This document shows, piece by piece, positions 63,208 through 64,000 of a stretch of 64,000 bases of DNA. The position numbers were made by a program, and so were the translations under genes. How positions within the stretch are numbered: the stretch's first letter is position 1; every line of letters begins with the position of its first letter. The notes under the pieces were generated by a model. The model searched no databases, was not told the DNA's origin, and saw nothing but the letters and a program-made list of their open reading frames with translations. Location: positions 1-64,000 of the forward strand of contig VZRR01027747.1 in NCBI GenBank assembly GCA_013398015.1, read 5' to 3'. Origin of the DNA: Oreocharis arfaki. Lineage: Eukaryota > Chordata > Aves > Passeriformes > Paramythiidae.

Positions 63208-64000
63208 AGTTCTGTTATATCTAAGAATAAAAACGAAGCTTTTTCCTTACCAAGTGCCGGTTAATCCCAAATTACCACAGAGAGAAAAACAAATAAAACA
63301 GAGGTCCCCGTTAACAGTGAGAGGGACAGTATCTCCCTTTACAGTTTAAGCTGCAGAACAGCAGAATCAGAAACTTTTCTCAGGTGCTTATATTTCAGCT
63401 TCAGTTACTCCATGGCCATATCTTTCGTATTTTGCTACAGCAAACTTCTCTACAGTGCCACCTGTCCCCTTCCCTTCCCCCAACCCCCAGCTTCCAGGTC
63501 AAGAAGAAAGAGAACAAAAATTAGACTAGAAGCAAGTCTGTAAAGTTGTGTAAGCTAAAAAATTGCCAAAAGAAAGCAAAAGAAAAGCTGTAGCAGGAGA
63601 GATAAGTGGTCTACTTAGTCCAATACTGTGAAAAATCACAAAAAGCAGGTGCTCAGGCAACAGCGCTAGAAAAGTCACACAGAAATATTTGTGTAGAACC
63701 TCATCCCATCCTCAAGCAACTCCTAACTCAAGAACTTCTTAGCAGATTCTGTATTAAACAGATCTTGACATACTTATCTACCGTGAACATGCCTATATCT
63801 GCTTAAACGTGCAAAAGCTTTTGGCATCTGCAATAGCCTGCAGTTTTCCACCATCATTACACAGATATGTCACCTAAAACTCTTTCTGCTTTGAGAAAAA
63901 AAACAGATACTTTTATAGACAAAGTGCATAATGAACTTGTATAATACTCAAGCTGCAGCTGTTTTGTGAAACTGCAGCTACGGAAGACTTCTGCGTCTTG
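63208..64000 (-). other. PRR16 intron, right part, to window end
   Basis: AT-rich sequence with no recognisable exon or repeat. A C/T-rich patch (63,465-63,490) is the only compositional feature. It is presumed to be a continuation of the PRR16 intron. Confidence 0.5.

Noticed and set aside
1..64000. CRISPR array, operon structure or bacterial mobile elements
   Set aside because: The repeat content, the splice site and the PRR16 exon show vertebrate DNA, and no regularly spaced repeats were seen.

Overview
This window looks like nuclear DNA from a bird, most probably a songbird. It is AT-rich and almost free of genes. Its interspersed repeats are the avian set: several CR1 LINE fragments of clearly different ages, avian endogenous-retrovirus LTR fragments, and one tRNA-derived SINE with a CR1-like tail (63,069-63,207) that resembles the passerine element TguSINE1. 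The species was not determined.

The only protein-coding gene I can support is PRR16 (Largen), on the minus strand near the right end. Its last coding exon (57,666-58,424) encodes 252 residues: a Ser/Thr-rich segment, two polyproline runs, a conserved RVRFSEKVQYHGYCPDCD block and a C-terminal TTTTV. The upstream exon, which should carry the N-terminal coiled-coil-like part, is not visible. The gene therefore begins to the right of this window, and 58,425-64,000 is intron. The human orthologue lies on 5q23, which largely corresponds to the avian Z chromosome, so a Z location is likely but is inference.

Everything left of the exon (about 57 kb) is a gene desert downstream of PRR16. From left to right it holds: an old, decayed CR1 on the plus strand (about 3,630-5,345); a still older, very diverged CR1/L3-like stretch on the minus strand (about 7,600-8,720); a solo LTR (14,718-15,258); about 23 kb of unique AT-rich DNA with low-complexity tracts and several perfect hairpins; a 5'-truncated CR1 on the plus strand (38,062-38,865); an LTR fragment (41,750-42,275) followed by a long minus-strand CR1 with its 3' tail (42,538-44,210); and a complex retroelement patch from about 47,990 to 52,015.

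That last patch spans a 49-base N gap. The 1,714 bases left of the gap (47,082-48,795) recur right of it (48,845-50,558) with one substitution seen and no indel. This is best read as two contig ends that overlap but were not merged, not as a biological duplication. Allowing for that, the locus is one LTR fragment fused to one minus-strand CR1 ORF2, followed by a plus-strand CR1 ORF1 fragment that still shows the GDSL motif of the CR1 esterase domain. The inverted 5' and 3' halves fit a twin-priming retrotransposition, or two separate insertions.

I found no convincing new biological system. The most useful observations are the assembly artefact, the inverted CR1 halves, the SINE as a lineage marker, and a handful of strong hairpins without known function.
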